A model generated the notes under the pieces. It worked only from the letters and a program-made list of their open reading frames with translations. It searched no databases and had not been told where the DNA came from. Below are positions 1 through 8,318 of a DNA stretch of 53,362 nucleotides, in pieces. The DNA comes from Micromonospora noduli (lineage in GTDB: Bacteria; Actinomycetota; Actinomycetes; Mycobacteriales; Micromonosporaceae), in NCBI RefSeq assembly GCF_003264365.1, contig NZ_PYAK01000039.1, positions 1 to 53,362 of the forward strand, given 5' to 3'. Within the stretch, counting starts at the first letter, position 1, and each line of letters starts with the position of its first letter. A program made the position numbers and the translations under genes.

Positions 1-9
1 CGTGGCGCC

Positions 10-110
10 GGGGTGCGGGGCGCGGGGCGCCGGGGTGCGGGGCGTGGGGTGCGGGGCGCCGGGGTGCGGGGCGTGGGGTGCGGGGTGCGGGGTGTGGGGC
101 GCGGAGGGGT
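10..110. repeat. Heptanucleotide G-rich tandem repeat
   Basis: Runs of four G recur about every seven bases, as GGGGTGC, GGGGCGC and GGGGCGT units, for about 100 bp, with an occasional extra C. The tract lies just past the 3' end of the minus-strand MFS gene. The regular G4 spacing makes the plus strand a strong G-quadruplex candidate. No gene is seen in positions 1 to 118. Confidence 0.8.
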
Positions 111-118
111 GTTCGAGG

Positions 119-1402
119 TCAGGCTGGGGTGGGTGCGGGGGCGGGGGACGCCGGGGCGGTCGTCGCGAGGCCGTCCTGCTCCGTGGTGAGCAGCCGGCGC
201 AGGGAGAGCGCGACCAGCGAGGCGACCAGGCAGCCGCCTACCACCGTCGCCACCCAGAGCATGCCGTTGGCGGCACCGATGAGCGGGCCGGCGGTCACTG
301 GGCCGATCACACCGCTGATTCCGAAGATCATCGAACTCATCGCGTTGTAGCGGCCGCGCAGCTCGTCGGTGGCCAACGCGTTGGTCAGTGCGGGCATCAC
401 CGGGGACAGCATCGTCTCGCCGAAACCGAAGATCGCCGAGCAGAGCACCACGCACAGGGCGGCCAGCACGGCGTTCTCAGCACTGACCAGGCCGGCCGCG
501 CCGAGGACCAGCCAGGCGGCGGCGAACACCGCTCCCACCACGGCCAACGCCCGGGTGCGGCTGCGCCCCTCGATCCGGCGGATAACCAGCAGTTGCGCGA
601 GCACGATCATCACGGTGTTGGCGGCGAGTGCCCAGGCCACGACCCGGGGGTTCACCTCGGCCACCCGCACCGCGTACGCGGCGAAGCCCACCTCCACCTG
701 CGCGTAGCCGCAGGTGGTGAGGATCAGCCCGAAGATCACCAGCCGCCGGAACGGGCGGTCGCGGAGCACCGTCAGGTAGCCACCGGGCGACGCCTCGTCG
801 ACGCCTCGACGTTTGCCGAGCCGGTGGCCCACTCCGGGCAGGGTGAGCAGGATCAGCGCCGGCATCAGGTAGGTCACCGCGTCCAGCAGGTAGATCGCCT
901 GGAAGGTGCCGGGCCGGGCGGTGTCGACGATCGCGCCGGACGTCATGCCACCGATGCCGATGCCGAGGTTGAGCAGGGCGAAGTTCAACCCGAAGACGCG
1001 TTGCCGCTCATCGTCGTCGGTCAGCGACGCGAGGATGGTGTTCTGCCCGGACCAGATCGCCGAGCTGCCGATGGCGATGACCGTCATCACCAGCAGGGCC
1101 GAGCCGGTCGAGTGGACCAGCGCCAACGAGCCGGTGCCGATCGCCTCGATCAGCAGGCAGGGCACCACCACCCGGCGGGCGCCGATCCGGTCGATCAGCG
1201 TCCCGCCCAGCGGCGACAGGGCCAGGGTGACCACGCCGTACCAGCCGATGACGAGCCCCGCGCGGGTGTCGGTCAGCCCGCGTACGTCGGTCAGGTAGAT
1301 GAACAGGAACGGCAGGGTCAGACCCCGCCCGATCGCCGACAGCAGAGTGCCGAGGAGGATCCGGCGAGCTTCCGAACGGCGGGGCAGGGCACGACGCAGC
1401 AT
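119..1402 (-). CDS. MFS transporter (drug-exporter type)
   Basis: This 427-aa protein has about twelve hydrophobic segments and the usual size of a 12-TM major facilitator. It should export or import a small molecule across the cytoplasmic membrane; the substrate cannot be read. The loop after TM2 carries the family signature GGTLIDRIGARR near residue 60. The start chosen is the ATG giving MLRRALPRRSEARR; the open frame continues upstream but that part is Arg/Pro-rich, lacks membrane character and overlaps the divergent gene at 1553. The C-terminus ends in an Ala/Pro tail (ASPAPAPTPA). It stands alone, divergent from the next gene. Confidence 0.85.
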   Translation of the reverse strand: MLRRALPRRSEARRILLGTLLSAIGRGLTLPFLFIYLTDVRGLTDTRAGLVIGWYGVVTLALSPLGGTLIDRIGARRVVVPCLLIEAIGTGSLALVHSTGSALLVMTVIAIGSSAIWSGQNTILASLTDDDERQRVFGLNFALLNLGIGIGGMTSGAIVDTARPGTFQAIYLLDAVTYLMPALILLTLPGVGHRLGKRRGVDEASPGGYLTVLRDRPFRRLVIFGLILTTCGYAQVEVGFAAYAVRVAEVNPRVVAWALAANTVMIVLAQLLVIRRIEGRSRTRALAVVGAVFAAAWLVLGAAGLVSAENAVLAALCVVLCSAIFGFGETMLSPVMPALTNALATDELRGRYNAMSSMIFGISGVIGPVTAGPLIGAANGMLWVATVVGGCLVASLVALSLRRLLTTEQDGLATTAPASPAPAPTPA

Positions 1403-1552
1403 GCAGGCATTCTGTTCGGTGGGTCTGACGCCGCGCGAACCGTTTTGGCCACGCCTCGCGGTCACCGGGACCGGCGGGTGACCAATCCCACGTTGATCCA
1501 CTCGCTGTGGTCGAGGCCGGTTGGTGTCCGCCGGGTCTGCAATGCTGGCGCG

Positions 1553-2026
1553 ATGACCGGCACCTGGCGACATCTGCCCGCTACCGCCCGCGCCATCGCG
1601 TTGACCGCTACGACGGCCGTCGCCGCCGCCCAGGCACGCGACGGTCAGGCGTACGACGAGGCGGTCGGCGGTCTCGCCGCTGACGAGCGTTCCGGCCTGG
1701 TGCTCGGCGCGGTGGTCCGGTTGCTGCTGGAGGAGAGCCACCCGGACGGGTTGACCGGCGACGACATCCGCCAGGTGTTGACCCGTTGCGTGCAGGAGTC
1801 GACGCGGTGGCGAACGGATGTCGACCCGCACGTGGTGCTGGTCCTGCTGGCCGGCGCGCTGGGCGTGTACGACCCCGACGGCGACGAGTCACCGCCGGAC
1901 GCGTCGGCGCTGGCCCGACACGCTCCACTACTGGTGGCCGACCTGTTGGCGGCGACCAGCGTCCCGTTGGAGGACTACCTGGCCGCCGCGTTCGCCGAGA
2001 TCGAGCGCACCGAGCGGCAGGACTGA
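1553..2026 (+). CDS. Hypothetical protein, 157 aa
   Basis: I do not recognise this protein. It begins MTGTWRHLPATARAIAL and is mostly predicted helical, with Ala- and Leu-rich stretches and an acidic C-terminal half (GVYDPDGDESPPD). There is no signal peptide, membrane segment or metal-binding motif. It is divergent from the MFS gene (150 bp between starts) and convergent with the methyltransferase. Its last 28 bases, stop codon included, are duplicated directly downstream, with the second stop changed to CGA. The frame has good actinobacterial third-position GC and a plausible ATG. Confidence 0.65.
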   Translation: MTGTWRHLPATARAIALTATTAVAAAQARDGQAYDEAVGGLAADERSGLVLGAVVRLLLEESHPDGLTGDDIRQVLTRCVQESTRWRTDVDPHVVLVLLAGALGVYDPDGDESPPDASALARHAPLLVADLLAATSVPLEDYLAAAFAEIERTERQD

Positions 2027-2054
2027 GATCGAGCGCACCGAGCGGCAGGACCGA
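1999..2054 (+). repeat. 28-bp tandem duplication across a stop codon
   Basis: Two adjacent 28-bp copies (1999-2026 and 2027-2054) differ at one base: TGA in the first copy, which is the stop of the upstream gene, and CGA in the second. It looks like a recent slippage duplication of the 3' end of that gene. Confidence 0.95.
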
Positions 2055-2059
2055 CCGGC

Positions 2060-2087
2060 CCGCGCCACCTCGAACGGCGTGGCGCGG
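2060..2087. terminator. Candidate bidirectional terminator hairpin
   Basis: Perfect 9-bp arms CCGCGCCAC / GTGGCGCGG are separated by 10 bases, between two convergent genes ending at 2026 and 2095. There is no U-tract, as is common in high-GC actinomycetes. Confidence 0.5.
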
Positions 2088-2094
2088 ACGGGTG

Positions 2095-2919
2095 TCAGGC
2101 CGGGTCGGGGGTCCGCTGCGCCACGACCTCCAGGTACTCCGCCGGGATGCGGACCGTGGCGTCGGTGGCGCGGTTGTGGGTGCGGGCCAGCTCCACCAGA
2201 TCGGCGTGCAGGTCCGGGCGTCGCTCCTCGGGCAGCACCTCGAACGCCTTCAACGTCGGCCCGTAGTTGGCCCGGAAGAAGTCGGCGAACTCCTCCGGTG
2301 TGCCGAAACGGAAGACGAATTCCCGACGTACCGCCCGCACTTCACCCACGGCCGCGCCGAGCAGCTCGCGGACCCGGCCCTCGTCGCCCCACTCGACCGG
2401 CGGGCGCAGCCCTGCCGGTGGCGGCACATGCCGCCCCACCGTGCGGAACAGGTCGCCGATGAAGCCCTGCGGCGTCCACGACGCCAGCGCCACAGTGCCG
2501 CCGGGCCGGCAGACCCGGACCAGCTCCGCCGCCGCCCGCTCCTGGTCCGGCGCGAACATCACCCCGACGACGGAGACCACCGCGTCGAAGGACCCGTCGG
2601 CGTACGCCAGGCGCTCCGCGTCGCCGGTCACGAACGTGACCGGGAGCCGTTCCGCCGCCGCCCGCGTGTGCCCCCGTTCCAACAGTTCGGGTACGTAGTC
2701 GACGCCCGTCACGACGCAGCCGCAGCGGGCGGCGGCGATGGCGGCGTTGCCGGTGCCGGTCGCCACGTCCAGGACGAGGGCACCGGCCGACAGGTCGGCC
2801 GCGGTCACCAGCAGCTCGGAGATCGGGTGAATGAGCGCGGCGACCGCGCCGTAGTCGCCGCTGGCCCAGGTCACCTGCTGGCGTGCCTTCACGGCGCTGA
2901 GATCGATTGCGGTGGTCAT
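2095..2919 (-). CDS. Class I SAM-dependent methyltransferase
   Basis: This 274-aa protein has a Rossmann-type methyltransferase fold. The glycine-rich SAM motif LVLDVATGTGNAAIA lies near residues 55-70, followed by an acidic motif II (VTGVDYVPELL). It also has the UbiE-like ADGSFDAVVSVVGVMFAPDQ segment and RVCRPGGTVALASW (motif III). It should transfer a methyl group to an unidentified small molecule. The ATG chosen (MTTAIDLSAVK) has a GAGGGGGG-type ribosome site 5-8 bases upstream. It lies 76 bp downstream of the LuxR-type regulator on the same strand, so the regulator may co-transcribe or control it. Confidence 0.85.
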   Translation of the reverse strand: MTTAIDLSAVKARQQVTWASGDYGAVAALIHPISELLVTAADLSAGALVLDVATGTGNAAIAAARCGCVVTGVDYVPELLERGHTRAAAERLPVTFVTGDAERLAYADGSFDAVVSVVGVMFAPDQERAAAELVRVCRPGGTVALASWTPQGFIGDLFRTVGRHVPPPAGLRPPVEWGDEGRVRELLGAAVGEVRAVRREFVFRFGTPEEFADFFRANYGPTLKAFEVLPEERRPDLHADLVELARTHNRATDATVRIPAEYLEVVAQRTPDPA

Positions 2920-2995
2920 GATGGTCCCCCCTCGGACGGTTCGTCGTGCCACCGACGCTAGGCGTGGCGGGGCCCCCGGGGATCGGCAGAAACAC

Positions 2996-5581
2996 CTATG
3001 TTGGCGGCACCAGGCCCTGCCGGCGGGCCGACGCGGCCGCCTGGCCCCGGCTGGGCACCGCGAGCTTGCCCAGCACCGCCGACACGTGGTGGTCGACGGT
3101 CCGGATGGAGAGCGACAGCCGGGCGGCGATCTCGGCGTTGCTGAGCCCGTCGGCGAGCAGCACGAGCACCTCCCGTTGCCGCGCGGTCAGACCTGTCGGG
3201 TGCGCGGCTGTCGCCGGTCGTGGCCCCCTCGGCACCCGGGCCATTCCGCGTCCGCGCAGGTCGGCCCGGACCCGTCGGACCACGGCCACCGCGCCAAGCC
3301 CGTCCAGGATGCGCAGCGCCTCGCCAGCCGCCGGGTCGTCGCCGCAGGCCAGCGCCTCGGCCCGGGCGTACGGACAGCCGAGTTGCTGCCATTCTTCGGC
3401 CGCACCGGCCCAGTCGCCCTCGATCAGTCGCCGGTACGGCGATGCCAGCACGCCAATGTCCCCGACCGGCTCGCCGATTCGCCACAGCCAGTACGCCAGT
3501 TCGCCGGCGAACCAGGGCTGGCATGCCTCGATCGCGAGCCGGTACGCACGCCGCAGCTCGGCGACCGCCGGCCCTGGCTCACCGGCCAGCCAGTGCCGTT
3601 CTGCCAACGCCGCCGCGACCGGCACCACGAACTGGAGTTCTCGGCTCTGCGCCGCCCAGCGTGCCGCCGTGTCCAGGTGTGTGGTCGGCTCGTCCCGGCG
3701 GGCACTGAGCCGGCCCAGTGCGGCCAGGGCCGGGACCAGGCTCCCACCGGGCTGCGCGGCGCCGGCCAGCGCCTGTTCGGCGTCGGAGCGCGCCCCGGCC
3801 CAGTCGCCGGTGGCCAACCGCAGCCGGGCCCGGTAGCCCAGCAGGTGCCGGGTGTACCCGTCGAGGTCCCGGCTGGTGGTGAACCGTAGCGCCCGGTCCA
3901 GGGCCTCGGCGGCCGGCGTGACCCGGTGCCACTCCACGGTCAGGGTGGCCAGGTTGACCAACGCCCGCGCCGCGTGATCGTCCAGGTGGTGTGCGGCGGC
4001 CAGGGTGTGCCCGCGCTCCAGCTCGATGATGCCCGCGACGTCTCCGCCCTGAAGGCGCGCCGAACCGACGTTGACCAGAGCGTGCGCCTCGGTCTCCACG
4101 TCACCGAGCCGCCGGGCCAGCTCCCGGGCCCGGTTGCCCCAGTCGATGGAACGGCGGTTCTCGTCGGCGAGCATGAGCAGCTGCGACATGTTGCTGTAGG
4201 CCATCGCCAGCTGCCTGCCGGGAGGCGCGGACTCCAGCACCTGGACGGCTCGGGTGCCCGCCGCCCGGGCCGCCGGACTGTCTCCGGTCCACCAGCACAG
4301 CCGGGACACCCAGCGCAGGTTCTCGCCGATCCGCAGCGGGTCGCCGTCGGCCTCCCGTAGGGCGAGCGCCTCGCGGCGGGCGGCCAGCGCCTGCGCGGCC
4401 AGCCCGGCCAGGTACGCCGCCGTCGCGTACGCCTCCAACAGCTCCGCATGGCGCGGCGCGGGCAGGCCAGCGGCGTGCGGCAGTACAACGGCAAGGTGGT
4501 CGGCGGCCTGCAGGTGGGCACCAGCCCGACTGGCCCGCTCGGCCGCCACGGGCGCCCAACGCAGCACGGCCTCCGGATCATCGGCGTGGTGCGCGTGGTG
4601 CACCAGCCGGGCGGCGTCCACGTCGGCACGTGGCGTGAGCCGAGCCAGCACGGCAGCATGCAGTGCCACCCGACGCACCGGCGACAGCGACTCGCGTACC
4701 GCCCGACCCAGCAGCTCGTGCCGGAACGCCACCGCGTTGCCGACCGACACCAGCATTCCCCGGTCGAGGCATTCCTGCACTGCCGCAGGCGGGCGATCGT
4801 CCAGCAGGTACGGCTCGGCCCGGGACGGAACCACTGAGACCAGGGCGGCGACCTCCCGGGCCGGCGGCGGCAGCGCGGCCAGCCGGGCCAACACCAGATC
4901 GCGCACGGTCGGCGGCACGCCCGGGCCGGTCGCGGCCAGCACCTCGGTGACCAGCAGCGGGTTGCCGCCGGTGGCCTGGTACAACCCATTCAGGCTCCGG
5001 CCGGCGGTGCGGGCAAGCGCCGCGACGGCATCGGTCGACAGCGCCGGCAGCGGGACCCGACGGACCAGCGGACGGGGCAGGCCCGCGAGCACGGCGTGCA
5101 GTGGATGCTCCGCCCCGAGCTCGTCGTCGCGCACGGTCAGCACGAGCAGCGCCGGGTGGCGGGCCAGCCGCCTCCCCAGGTACGCGATCAGGTCCAGAGT
5201 GGCCCCGTCCGCCCAGTGCGCGTCCTCCACCACCATCACCGTCCGGCGGCCGGGCCGGGGACCGGTCAGCTCGTCGAGGAGCGCGTCGAACACGGCACCC
5301 CGGCGTTCGGCCTCCGTCACGGCGTGCAGCGCGGCCAGTCGGTCCGCGAGCACCCCGCCCACCTGACGGGCGACGTCGTGCAGCGGGCCGAGCGCCCGAG
5401 GCGTCAGCAGCGGATCGCAGCTGCCCCAGAGCACCCTTGCCCTGGTCGTCGCGGCGAACGCGCCGACCAGGGCGGACTTGCCGGCACCCGCCTCGCCCGT
5501 GACGAGCGCGATCGCGCCGCCGGGGGAGACCAGCAGCCCGTCCAGGGTGGCGAGCGCGTCCGCGCGCTCCAGCAGCTCCAT
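2996..5581 (-). CDS. Large ATPase-LuxR (LAL) transcriptional regulator
   Basis: This 861-aa protein has the order expected of MalT/LAL regulators. The N-terminal P-loop is at residues 29-36 (GEAGAGKS), with a Walker B-like VMVVEDAHWAD near 115-125. A long helical TPR-like middle follows, and a LuxR/GerE helix-turn-helix occupies the last 65 residues (GLTARQREVLVLLADGLSNA...TVDHHVSAVLGKL). It should bind DNA after ligand- and ATP-driven oligomerisation; the inducer is unknown. The ATG (MELLERADAL) is the only sensible start before the P-loop. The downstream methyltransferase and upstream secreted FG-GAP protein, all on the minus strand, are candidate targets. Confidence 0.9.
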   Translation of the reverse strand: MELLERADALATLDGLLVSPGGAIALVTGEAGAGKSALVGAFAATTRARVLWGSCDPLLTPRALGPLHDVARQVGGVLADRLAALHAVTEAERRGAVFDALLDELTGPRPGRRTVMVVEDAHWADGATLDLIAYLGRRLARHPALLVLTVRDDELGAEHPLHAVLAGLPRPLVRRVPLPALSTDAVAALARTAGRSLNGLYQATGGNPLLVTEVLAATGPGVPPTVRDLVLARLAALPPPAREVAALVSVVPSRAEPYLLDDRPPAAVQECLDRGMLVSVGNAVAFRHELLGRAVRESLSPVRRVALHAAVLARLTPRADVDAARLVHHAHHADDPEAVLRWAPVAAERASRAGAHLQAADHLAVVLPHAAGLPAPRHAELLEAYATAAYLAGLAAQALAARREALALREADGDPLRIGENLRWVSRLCWWTGDSPAARAAGTRAVQVLESAPPGRQLAMAYSNMSQLLMLADENRRSIDWGNRARELARRLGDVETEAHALVNVGSARLQGGDVAGIIELERGHTLAAAHHLDDHAARALVNLATLTVEWHRVTPAAEALDRALRFTTSRDLDGYTRHLLGYRARLRLATGDWAGARSDAEQALAGAAQPGGSLVPALAALGRLSARRDEPTTHLDTAARWAAQSRELQFVVPVAAALAERHWLAGEPGPAVAELRRAYRLAIEACQPWFAGELAYWLWRIGEPVGDIGVLASPYRRLIEGDWAGAAEEWQQLGCPYARAEALACGDDPAAGEALRILDGLGAVAVVRRVRADLRGRGMARVPRGPRPATAAHPTGLTARQREVLVLLADGLSNAEIAARLSLSIRTVDHHVSAVLGKLAVPSRGQAAASARRQGLVPPT

Positions 5582-5679
5582 CGAGGTCGATGCTAGTCAG
5601 CGGGGTGCCGCCCAGGCATCGGCCGCGACGGCGGCTTCCCCACGTTTTCGCTGCAGAGTTCGGGCCGGAGGGAGCGCGG

Positions 5680-5718
5680 CCCGCCGAGCACAACCGCTGC
5701 CTGGGCAGCCTCGGCGGG
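5680..5718 (-). terminator. Candidate terminator downstream of the FG-GAP gene
   Basis: Nested hairpin with outer arms CCCGCCGAG (5680-5688) and CTCGGCGGG (5710-5718) and inner arms GCTGCC / GGCAGC (5696-5701, 5704-5709), with a one-sided bulge. It lies just after the stop of the minus-strand gene ending at 5740 and before the LuxR gene start. Confidence 0.5.
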
Positions 5719-5739
5719 GACGGCGCTCTCCCACGTCAC

Positions 5740-7785
5740 TCAGGCCCGACCCACCTGGACCTTCGGCGACGTCGCCGCTGACGCCGCTGCGGGCCGTTGC
5801 GGTACCACCACGAGCCCGTAGTTGTAGTTGGCCATCAGCAGGTCCTTCAGGCCGTCGTTGTTGATGTCGGCGACCGCGAGCCCACGGGGGGTGAAGGAGC
5901 TGGCGGGCGGCAACTGGGACACCCGGAACTCGTTGCCCAGCCAGCCGTCCGGCCGCTGCAGTAGGACGCTCGCCGCGCTCCAACCGCCGTGAGTGATGGC
6001 GACGTCGTCCCGACCGTCGTTGTTGACATCTGCGATCGCGATGGCGTCCGGCATCTCGTAGACCGGGTAGCGGATCCACCGTCCGAGCACACCGCTGCTG
6101 TCGTGGGTGAGCACCTGCACCTGGGCGTTCGGCGCGTTGCCGGACACGGTGACGACGACGTCCTTCCTGCCGTCGCCCGTCACGTCGCCGACGGCCATGG
6201 AAGCGACAGTCTGCAGGTGTCCGGCGGGCGCCTGATACCCCACCGGGTCGGCGAACGACCGAGGCTCCACCTGGGCGCTGATCTGGATCAGCTGCCCGAG
6301 CTGCACCACCAGGTCCGGCCGGCCGTCCCCGGTCATGTCGACCACGTCCAGCACGAAGCCGCGGTGCGGCGAGGCGAGAGCCGCGGGCGCGAAGCTACCG
6401 TTGTCGTCGCCGTACCGCACCAGGACGCCGTTGTCGCTCACCGCGACGATGTCCGTCCGGCCGTCACCATCGAGGTCGCGGAGCCTGAGGTCGATGAGGT
6501 CGTCGGCGAACGACAGGTGCTCGGCCGTCGAGAGCCCCGATCCGGTACGGCGGAACACGTCGACCCCGTCGCCCGTGGCGACGACCAGTTCGTCCGCGCC
6601 GTCACCGTCCAGGTCGCCGATCACCGGGTACATGCTGCCGCCGGTGGAGGTCGACATCGCTACCTGCTGCTTCATCACGAGCTGGTTGTCCGCCTCCTGC
6701 ACGAACAGGAAAGCGGAGTGGTCGTTCGCGTCGTCGGAGTACTCGGTCGTCGTGATCACCACGTCCGAGAGGCCATCGCCGGTCAGGTCTCCGGCGGCGA
6801 CCGCTTCCTCCCAGGAGCCGAGCTTCAGCCACGAGGGCCCGTTGAAGGCCACGGACCCGTAGGGCTGGGTGACCACGGGCACGGCATCGCCGGACACGCT
6901 CGCCCCGGCCGGTTGCCAGTCGGAGCCCTGGAACTGCGCATAGACCGAGGTCGGAGTCCATCCAGTGCCGTTGACCATGGCGATCGCCGTGCCGTCGGTG
7001 CCGTTGACACTGGCGAACGCGACAGCGCCGGCCGCGGACATGAACGCCACCTCGCCGCTGGGAATCCGGCCGTCGGCGTACCGCACGTTCGCGATGAGCA
7101 GGATCCGCTGTCCCTGCTCCACCGAGCCCGGTGACACCGTGATCGTCGTCGTGGTGGGGGGTCCGGTGTAGACCCGTACGGCGTCGGACGTGGCCGTGGC
7201 GCCGCCCGCGGCGACTGCCCGGATCCAGTAGACGTAGCGGGTGGCGACCGTGAGGCCGGTGTCCAGGTACTCGGTCGACGTCGTGGTGCCGACCACCGTC
7301 TCCACCGGGACCGCGTTACTCAGGCGGACGATCTCGTAGCGCACGGTGCCGGCCACGGCCTTCCACCGTAGGGTCATGCTCGTCTCCGCGGCGCTTGCCC
7401 GTACGTCGACGGGCTTCGGAAGCGAGGTCTGCACCGACACCTCGGACGAGTCGCCCGACGCCCGCTTGCCGGACCGGGACCGCACCACGTAGTAGTAGGT
7501 GGTCTCGGCGGCAACGGTTTCGTCGATGTACGACGTCCCGGTGGCGGTTCCCAGCATCGTGTACGGGCCACCCGACACGGTCGCACGCCGTACTTCATAG
7601 CTGCTGGCGCCTGCCACCGCCTGCCAGCTCACCTCGACCCGGGTCTCGGACACCGGTTTCGCGCCGACCGAAGCCGGTGGTGGCAGGGCCGCCGCGAACG
7701 CCGGTGTGCTGGACGCCACCATCACGAGCAGAGCCATCAGCAAGACCATCACGCCACGATTCAGCCTTCGCAGTTGCGACAACAT
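5740..7785 (-). CDS. Secreted protein with fibronectin III and FG-GAP/VCBS repeats
   Basis: This is a 681-aa exported protein. It starts with a typical Sec signal peptide (MLSQLRRLNRGVMVLLMALL, cleavage near PAFAA). Two fibronectin type III modules follow (about 30-120 and 122-210; each has YEVRR/YEIVRL and YYYVVRS/YVYWIRA strands), then a bacterial Ig-like module (TTITVSPGSVEQGQ). The C-terminal half is FG-GAP/VCBS repeats with calcium-loop motifs such as DLTGDGLSD, DLDGDGADE and DVNNDGRDD, suggesting a beta-propeller. No membrane anchor or sortase motif is visible, so it is probably released. The start follows GGAG by 6 bases; an in-frame ATG two codons upstream (7791) is also possible. Confidence 0.85.
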   Translation of the reverse strand: MLSQLRRLNRGVMVLLMALLVMVASSTPAFAAALPPPASVGAKPVSETRVEVSWQAVAGASSYEVRRATVSGGPYTMLGTATGTSYIDETVAAETTYYYVVRSRSGKRASGDSSEVSVQTSLPKPVDVRASAAETSMTLRWKAVAGTVRYEIVRLSNAVPVETVVGTTTSTEYLDTGLTVATRYVYWIRAVAAGGATATSDAVRVYTGPPTTTTITVSPGSVEQGQRILLIANVRYADGRIPSGEVAFMSAAGAVAFASVNGTDGTAIAMVNGTGWTPTSVYAQFQGSDWQPAGASVSGDAVPVVTQPYGSVAFNGPSWLKLGSWEEAVAAGDLTGDGLSDVVITTTEYSDDANDHSAFLFVQEADNQLVMKQQVAMSTSTGGSMYPVIGDLDGDGADELVVATGDGVDVFRRTGSGLSTAEHLSFADDLIDLRLRDLDGDGRTDIVAVSDNGVLVRYGDDNGSFAPAALASPHRGFVLDVVDMTGDGRPDLVVQLGQLIQISAQVEPRSFADPVGYQAPAGHLQTVASMAVGDVTGDGRKDVVVTVSGNAPNAQVQVLTHDSSGVLGRWIRYPVYEMPDAIAIADVNNDGRDDVAITHGGWSAASVLLQRPDGWLGNEFRVSQLPPASSFTPRGLAVADINNDGLKDLLMANYNYGLVVVPQRPAAASAATSPKVQVGRA

Positions 7786-7990
7786 GCGCATCTCCAGATC
7801 CCCCCGGGGGCTTGTCACAGGCAGCCGTTGATACAGCGGCGGCGCATGCGGGAACGTCACGCGGGACGGTACGGCGGACCGATCAGGGAGCGGGGCCGGT
7901 CATGGGTTACGCACACCGCCGAGGCCGACGGAGGACCAGCCGTGACCAGCCGGCGACCCCGGCCGATGGGAAGATCGCCGGCGGCAAGAG

Positions 7991-8027
7991 AAAAGGCCAG
8001 GTGAGAGAAGATCTCACCTGGCCTTTT
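7991..8027. terminator. Strong bidirectional terminator after tRNA-Pro
   Basis: A perfect 16-bp inverted repeat (7991-8006 and 8012-8027) has a 5-base loop (GAAGA) and is bounded by AAAA and TTTT. It lies 8 bases after the 3' end of the minus-strand tRNA and gives a classic intrinsic terminator on both strands. Confidence 0.9.
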
Positions 8028-8035
8028 GCCTCTGG

Positions 8036-8109
<74 letters not shown>

Positions 8110-8207
8110 AGGCGTGCCGACAAATAGTAGCCCACCCGCCCCGATGGTCAAACTCGGTACCCCCGCCGCCCCGACCGTGCCCGGGGTGGCCAAGATCCGC
8201 ACAACTT

Positions 8208-8253
8208 CCGGGATGTTGCCGCCTCGCGACGCGTCGAGACAGCAACATCCCGG
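8208..8253. repeat. Long intergenic inverted repeat
   Basis: Perfect 12-bp arms CCGGGATGTTGC (8208-8219) and GCAACATCCCGG (8242-8253) enclose a palindromic core CGACGCGTCG. It sits between the metallophosphoesterase stop and tRNA-Pro, so it may end transcription. Its form resembles a dispersed intergenic palindrome. Confidence 0.6.
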
Positions 8254-8260
8254 ATGGTTC

Positions 8261-8284
8261 GCGAATCTTGAAGCGAATCTTGAA
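8261..8284 (+). repeat. 12-bp tandem duplication
   Basis: GCGAATCTTGAA is present twice in direct tandem, next to the inverted repeat at 8208-8253 and before the metallophosphoesterase stop. Confidence 0.85.
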
Positions 8285-8318
8285 GCGGGGTGGCGGCGGG
8301 GTGGCGACCAACCGGCGG

